Shown in pieces: positions 7,679-10,460 of a stretch of DNA of 10,460 bases. Source of the DNA: Hamiltosporidium magnivora (lineage: Eukaryota; Microsporidia; Dubosqiidae); assembly GCA_004325065.1 (NCBI GenBank), contig PITI01000593.1, positions 1 to 10,460 of the forward strand. The letters are read 5' to 3'. The number at the start of each line of letters is the position of its first letter. The stretch's first letter is position 1. A program made the position numbers and the translations under genes. The notes under the pieces were generated by a model. The model saw only the letters and a program-made list of their open reading frames with translations, was not told where the DNA came from and did not search any database.

Positions 7679-8929
7679 CTAAATAAAATGTTTTTGTTTT
7701 GTTTGATGTTTATACGAATAAATCCAGATTTTTTCTGCAAGTAAACTAAAAACATAGAGTTGTTTGTGCGAGATGCACAGGCTTTCAAAATCTATTCTTT
7801 GCGTTGGTGCGAACCTCCTGACTTTGTTAACGCCTAATGCAAAAAAGGTCGGCTCTGAAACTGTTAAATTTGAAACACACAAGGTATATTTGTCTAAAAG
7901 AGTTGAATAGCCGTATTTAGCCATATTCTCCTCAAATTTATCTTCCGAAAGGTTTGGAAGCTGTGAGATTTTTCATTGTTTTTTTAAGTGAAGGTATTTA
8001 TAGTTACAAAGTTGTGTTATATAATCTTTCGCAGAAGAATTGGTGTATTTTCAGCTTGAAAATTAAAACAGGCAAGCCCACACCGATAAATTTCTTGAAT
8101 TAAAATTCTGTACGTGTTTAATAACTTTTTATTATCTCATTTCAGTACCGATTTACTCATATGCTGCGCTTACCTTTTTAATCTATGTAAAGGTAACACT
8201 AAGAGCACACACATATCTTTTTTGTATAGCTGCTAAGAATATAGCTAGTGTGCAATAACTTTAATTTTATGTTTATAGTAATTCAAGAAGAAACCTCTAA
8301 ATAATTCATTCTCTAGATGTGTCGGCTTAAAATAATCTGCTTTGAATATGATTTTTTGTGTAACCTTGTACAATCGAATCTTTCTATTCCCAATATCTAG
8401 ATATTGTTGTTGAAAACATGTAAAGAAGCATTATTTTGTAAGAAAACGCAAATATTGGCTTCCTTAACTAAATAAATGACTTATCGCTATAAAACTAATT
8501 ATTTGAGACATCTGCACTGAGTCATAAGGCAGTTTCGAATTTAGAATAGCAGGCAGTGTCTTACAAAGATGACCTGTCCATAAAATTTAGGCTTTACTAT
8601 AAGTTTTTCTGATTTTATTCGGAAGTTTAGTCTACGAGCAAGTTCTTTTAATGTCTTTTTATACATCTTCTCTATATAATTAGTTCAAAGTTAAAAGAAC
8701 CATTACATTCTAAATTTTACAGGATATTGCATGTCTGTGTCTCATTTGTATGCATATTTAATAAAAATTGTGTCTTAAATGTGATGTTTGGTCACTTTTA
8801 AGGGCAGTGAATCCAATCTAGATGAAGTGATTATCAATGCTATTAAATTTTGTTATTGTATGTTGGTAAAGTCATTCCACTGATAAAAAGTTTTTCGTAC
8901 CTTCGAGCGAATCTATGAATTACAATACA
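7679..8929 (-). pseudogene. Decayed repeat-family gene, longer copy
   Basis: Minus-strand pieces together span about 415 codons. From the 5' side: 8846-8929, 28 open codons with HRFARRYEKLFISG; 8713-8871, a second frame broken by TAG and TAA, with IGFTALKSDQTSHLRHNFY; 8541-8666, an ATG-started 41-codon frame with KKTLKELARRLNFRIKSEK; then one frame (multiples of three) from about 8550 to 8030 through TAA 8464-8466, TAA 8431-8433, TAG 8245-8247, TAG 8233-8235, TAA 8170-8172 and TGA 8137-8139. This includes RKIRLYKVTQKIIFKADYFK and NTPILLRK. A last frame (7682-7972) is open for 97 codons, with an internal MAK start at 7922-7924, and ends at 7679-7681. The last third is shared with copy A in the same frame, so the ancestor was coding. 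I recognise no domain. A gene of an unclassified mobile element or a multigene family are both possible. Confidence 0.6.
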
Positions 8930-9211
8930 CTACTTTAATTCCCTATTACATACATAATTCCGTCATTTACACTGTATCGTTTTACAACCAATTTCAAAAT
9001 TTAAATTTCTATAAATATAACACATCTTTTATAAATAAATGTGTTTTTCCTCGTAAAAAACCACTCATAAATGCAATTTGTAAAATTTTCGTCCACGTAT
9101 ACTAAACATATAATGCATGTTAATAACTGCAAAACAAATATCTACAATCAAAATAAATGCCTTTTATTAAATTAACTTTTGATTTAATGTTATAGTTTGT
9201 CCATAGAAGAT
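8930..9211. other. AT-rich stretch, nothing identified
   Basis: Upstream side of the decayed repeat-family gene. No start region, promoter-like signal or further homologous frame could be supported. Confidence 0.4.
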
Positions 9212-9397
9212 TTAAAATGTCTTCAGCTGTATTCTTTGTATAATCCAAAGATATTTCAGATTAAAGAAATATGCTGCATTTTTAGATAATAACGAGAATA
9301 TTTACATAGATAAGAATTATTTTATAGATCAGTAAGCGCCGTGTTTTAATGCACACCATTCCGGAAAAAATTTTTTTAACAAGTTTACAACCAACTT
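9212..9397 (-). pseudogene. Weak open stretch, possible relic
   Basis: One minus-strand frame from a TGA at 9398-9400 to a TAA at 9212-9214 is broken three times but reads KLVVNLLKKFFPEWCALKHG near its start and later NAAYFFNLKYLWIIQRIQLK. The plus strand also has an open, protein-like stretch at about 9329-9425, so strand and reality are uncertain. Confidence 0.2.
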
Positions 9398-9492
9398 TCA
9401 TTTACTTCAGAATTTATTTTTAAATTTGATTTTGATTCACATGATTCCACAAGAAATTTCCACGTAAAAAAATCCTTGTTTTTTTAAATTAA

Positions 9493-9600
9493 TCATATGA
9501 GGAAGCTTATTCTGTCGATATAATATATTTGAAATTCTTACTTATTGATATCTTTCATACGATGTTAAAACCACTTCCCCAATCCATTATATATATGTAA
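9493..9600 (+). pseudogene. Weak 35-codon open stretch
   Basis: Open plus-strand frame between TAA codons at 9490-9492 and 9598-9600, containing YEEAYSVDIIYLKFLLIDIF. There is no initiating ATG at its start and no recognised domain. It could be a fragment of a decayed gene or chance. Confidence 0.18.
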
Positions 9601-10027
9601 GTTGTCTACGTAAAAATAAAGATATAATTTTAGAAGCGAATCAGCAGTAATTAATGGGAAGAAAGTTATTATTTTTTTTACCTTAGTGAAGATACTTTAA
9701 CCTATACTTTTTACAAGCCGAATACCCGAGTCATATTTTCTAGATTAATAATTTAAAGACTTCTTTTATAATACAAATATGCTGCTAACTCCTCCCTAAA
9801 CTCTAAATCTAGCAAAAATGTTTTTAGATATTTATCTTTCTATTAACACCCCTTACTCCTCACCAACCTATAATAACCGTCTTAATATAAATCTCTTATA
9901 AAAACCCTTTAGTTATGTACATTTATCTAAGAATTAGACACTTCTACTAGCATTCATATACCAAATTGTATTCAATCAATAACAACCCGTAAATTTATAG
10001 AAATAATTAAAAATCTAAAGAGAATGG
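9601..10027. other. Pyrimidine-skewed approach to the tandem array
   Basis: From about 9780 to 9910 the plus strand is rich in short C runs (CTCCTCCCTAAACTC, AACACCCCTTACTCCTC, AAACCCTTTAG), unlike the rest of the AT-rich background. TTTCTATTAACACCCC at about 9838 resembles the unit of the array that starts at 10028 and may be a diverged outlying copy. No gene is seen. Confidence 0.4.
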
Positions 10028-10460
10028 TATTTAACACCCTCTTATTGTACTACTTGTATTTCTACTTTATTTAACACACTCTTATATAACAATGTATTTC
10101 TACTGTATTTAACACCCTTTTATATAACAATATATTTCTACTGTATTTAACACCCTCTTATTATAATACTTGTATTTACTTTATTTAACACCCTCTTATT
10201 TAACAATATATTTCTACTGTATTTAACACCCTTTTATATAACAATATATTTCTACTGTATTTAACACCCTTTTATATAACAATATATATTTACTGTATTT
10301 AACACCCTTTTATATAACAATATATTTCTACTGTATTTAACACCCTCTTATTATAATACTTGTATTTACTTTATTTAACACCCTCTTATTTAACAATATA
10401 TTTCTACTGTATTTAACACCCTTTTATATAACAATATATTTCTACTGTATTTAACACCCT
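10028..10460 (+). repeat. 38-bp tandem array with higher-order structure
   Basis: Eleven full units and 13 bases of a twelfth, starting at 10028, 10068, 10106 and then every 38 bp to 10448. The first unit is 40 bp. Every unit opens with TATTTAACACCCT or a one-base variant. Three versions recur: a (then TTTATATAACAATATATTTC), b (then CTTATTATAATACTTG) and c (then CTTATTTAACAATATATTTC). The order is b, c, a, b, c, a, a', a, b, c, a. As a result 10106-10270 and 10296-10460 are identical at an offset of 190 bp, and the earlier units follow a 114-bp (three-unit) period. A 38-bp unit is not a multiple of three, so the array is not coding. It runs past the right edge. Satellite, subtelomeric repeat or minisatellite are all possible. 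Confidence 0.92.

Larger units (their letters stand above)
6824..8121 (-). repeat. Dispersed repeat, copy B (uninterrupted)
   Basis: Collinear with copy A, in the same orientation, about 4 kb away. It contains the empty site (ACCTTTGTAGC near 7315) of the insertion seen in A, the hairpin at 7338-7361 and three units of the 74-bp tandem repeat. Homology with A begins at CCGTG (6824-6828) and fades after the block TTTAATA near 8121. The decayed gene inside B continues past 8121, so that edge marks where A is truncated and not necessarily the end of the repeat unit. Confidence 0.8.

Noticed and set aside
10028..10460. CRISPR array or coding repeat
   Set aside because: Units are contiguous with no unique spacers, and the 38-bp period breaks reading frame.
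10028..10460. Telomeric repeat
   Set aside because: The unit is 38 bp and lacks a short TTAGG/TTAGGG-type repeat; only a subtelomeric position remains possible.

Overview
This is a very AT-rich eukaryotic intergenic window with no intact gene that I can defend. Lines outside the odd segments hold about 12-15% GC by hand count. What it does hold is a layered graveyard of mobile and coding relics. The base composition, gene poverty and a Ty3/Gypsy-like integrase relic would fit a large, transposon-rich microsporidian genome (Edhazardia- or Hamiltosporidium-like). That assignment is inference, because no rRNA, tRNA or housekeeping gene is present to anchor it.

Layout. 2-283 (-) and 399-859 (-) are two unrecognised decayed reading frames. 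860-1854 has no supportable gene. 1855-2440 (+) is a third unrecognised relic. 2809-4735 (copy A) and 6824-8121 (copy B) are diverged direct repeats. Each carries the 3' part of the same decayed minus-strand gene plus about 850 bp of shared downstream DNA. In B the gene continues beyond the repeat to about 8929; in A it is cut off beside a C-rich tract at 4746-4850. Copy A is interrupted at 3206-3929 by a GC-richer segment (about 43% GC) flanked by the 6-bp direct repeat TTTGTA, the signature of a transposition event. B lacks the segment and keeps one TTTGTA, so it shows the empty site.

Between A and B, 4982-6481 (-) is a broken retroelement integrase. It keeps a recognisable H2C2-type zinc-binding segment, the first catalytic Asp, a second Asp and a Glu exactly 35 residues apart (DD35E), and the C-terminal tail. 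Reverse transcriptase, protease and RNase H were not found.

8930-10027 is mostly empty, with two weak open stretches. From 10028 to the right edge lies a 38-bp tandem array (11.3 copies) with a higher-order pattern that runs out of the window.

Relative history (inference): the repeat family duplicated and both copies decayed; a foreign GC-rich element then entered copy A; the integrase element also lies between the copies and has decayed through frameshifts and stops. No regulatory relationship among intact genes can be inferred.
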